A DNA stretch of 6,359 bases from Gammaproteobacteria bacterium (GTDB lineage Bacteria > Pseudomonadota > Gammaproteobacteria > SZUA-229): assembly GCA_016191795.1 (NCBI GenBank), contig JACPVK010000248.1, positions 1-6,359 on the forward strand, read 5' to 3'. Below, in pieces: positions 6,085 to 6,359 of the stretch. The position numbers were made by a program, and so were the translations under genes. The first letter of the stretch is position 1, and each line of letters starts with the position of its first letter. A model generated the notes under the pieces. It ran no database searches. It saw only the letters and a list, made by a program, of their open reading frames with translations, and was not told where the DNA came from.

Positions 6085-6112
6085 GGGAAATTCCTGATTT
6101 GTAGGTGAAGAC

Positions 6113-6118
6113 ATTATG
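6113..6118 (-). promoter_or_regulatory. Possible -10 element of yicC
   Basis: On the minus strand this reads CATAAT, 5 of 6 to TATAAT. Transcription would start near 6106, giving a leader of about 22 bases with the AGGA at 6092-6095. No good -35 at standard spacing and no TG extension, so the call is weak. It fits only if yicC starts at 6084. Confidence 0.25.
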
Positions 6119-6136
6119 CGCGGATTTGGCTGTGGC

Positions 6137-6145
6137 TGGTATAAT
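6137..6145 (+). promoter_or_regulatory. Extended -10 promoter of rph
   Basis: TGG-TATAAT is a perfect extended -10 element. The region 16-18 bases further upstream has no recognisable -35 hexamer, as is usual for extended -10 promoters. The predicted start is near 6152, leaving a leader of about 23 bases that contains the AGGT Shine-Dalgarno (6164-6167), seven bases before the rph ATG. Confidence 0.65.
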
Positions 6146-6174
6146 CATGCAATATTTTCTAGCAGGTAGATATT

Positions 6175-6359
6175 ATGCGACCCAGTGGACGCGATGCAAA
6201 CGCATTACGAGATGTAAAGATAACACGCCAGTACACTATGCACGCCGAGGGCTCGGTACTCGTTGAGTTTGGTAATACCAAAGTGATTTGTACGGCAAGT
6301 GTTGAGGCGGCAGTGCCGGGATGGTTACGCGGCAAAAAACAGGGTTGGGTGACTGCCGA
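6175..6359 (+). CDS. rph: Ribonuclease PH, N-terminal part (cut by window end)
   Basis: The first 61 complete codons of a protein that is normally about 238 residues long are present; the rest lies beyond the window. The N-terminus is characteristic: MRPSGRDANALRDV, then AEGSVLVEFGNTKVICTASVE (about 24-44), VPGWLRG and GWVTA. RNase PH is a phosphorolytic 3'-to-5' exoribonuclease of the RNase-PH/PNPase fold that trims the 3' ends of tRNA precursors, usually as a hexamer. AGGT lies seven bases before the ATG and a consensus extended -10 lies 30 bases before it. The divergent pairing with yicC, another RNA-processing gene, is common in gammaproteobacteria. No frameshift or substitution of a hallmark residue is seen in the visible part. 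Confidence 0.96.
   Translation, partial: MRPSGRDANALRDVKITRQYTMHAEGSVLVEFGNTKVICTASVEAAVPGWLRGKKQGWVTA

Overview
The window looks like chromosomal DNA of a gammaproteobacterium of moderate GC content. The evidence is a divergent yicC / rph (RNase PH) pair at the right end, compact -10/Shine-Dalgarno signals, and ATGA stop-start overlaps. No phage, plasmid or insertion-sequence gene is visible. The species cannot be named from the sequence.

Layout. Positions 1-230 hold no convincing gene but contain a long imperfect palindrome (84-194). Positions 231-2546 are a minus-strand operon of three genes in transcription order: an ABC exporter ATPase (2546-1659), its ABC-2 permease (1662-661, start overlapping the ATPase stop by 4 bases) and a 134-residue protein with an Xre/MbcA/ParS-type toxin-binding domain (635-231). 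Positions 2547-2977 are a divergent control region. Positions 2978-5217 are a plus-strand pair: a membrane-bound class IIIb adenylate cyclase with a periplasmic sensor and HAMP linker (2978-4465), and a predicted outer-membrane TPR-like lipoprotein (4462-5217), again with an ATGA overlap. This pair meets yicC (minus, stop at 5218) with no base between the two stop codons. rph (plus, from 6175) is cut by the window end.

How they work together. The cyclase and lipoprotein look like one translationally coupled signalling unit: periplasmic sensing, HAMP relay, cAMP synthesis, plus an envelope partner of unknown role. The most interesting observation is that the control region upstream of the cyclase carries two 9-of-10 matches to the CRP/Vfr half-site palindrome TGTGA-N6-TCACA. 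One overlaps the GTG start codon and the other lies 116 bp upstream, about 11 helical turns away and therefore on the same DNA face. This suggests cAMP feedback on a class III cyclase gene. Three of the four promoter candidates (ABC operon, cyclase, rph) show an extended -10 (TGN-TATAAT-like) rather than a clear -35 box. The ABC operon is probably a small-molecule exporter; the antitoxin-like third gene has no RES toxin beside it and may be a co-opted regulator.
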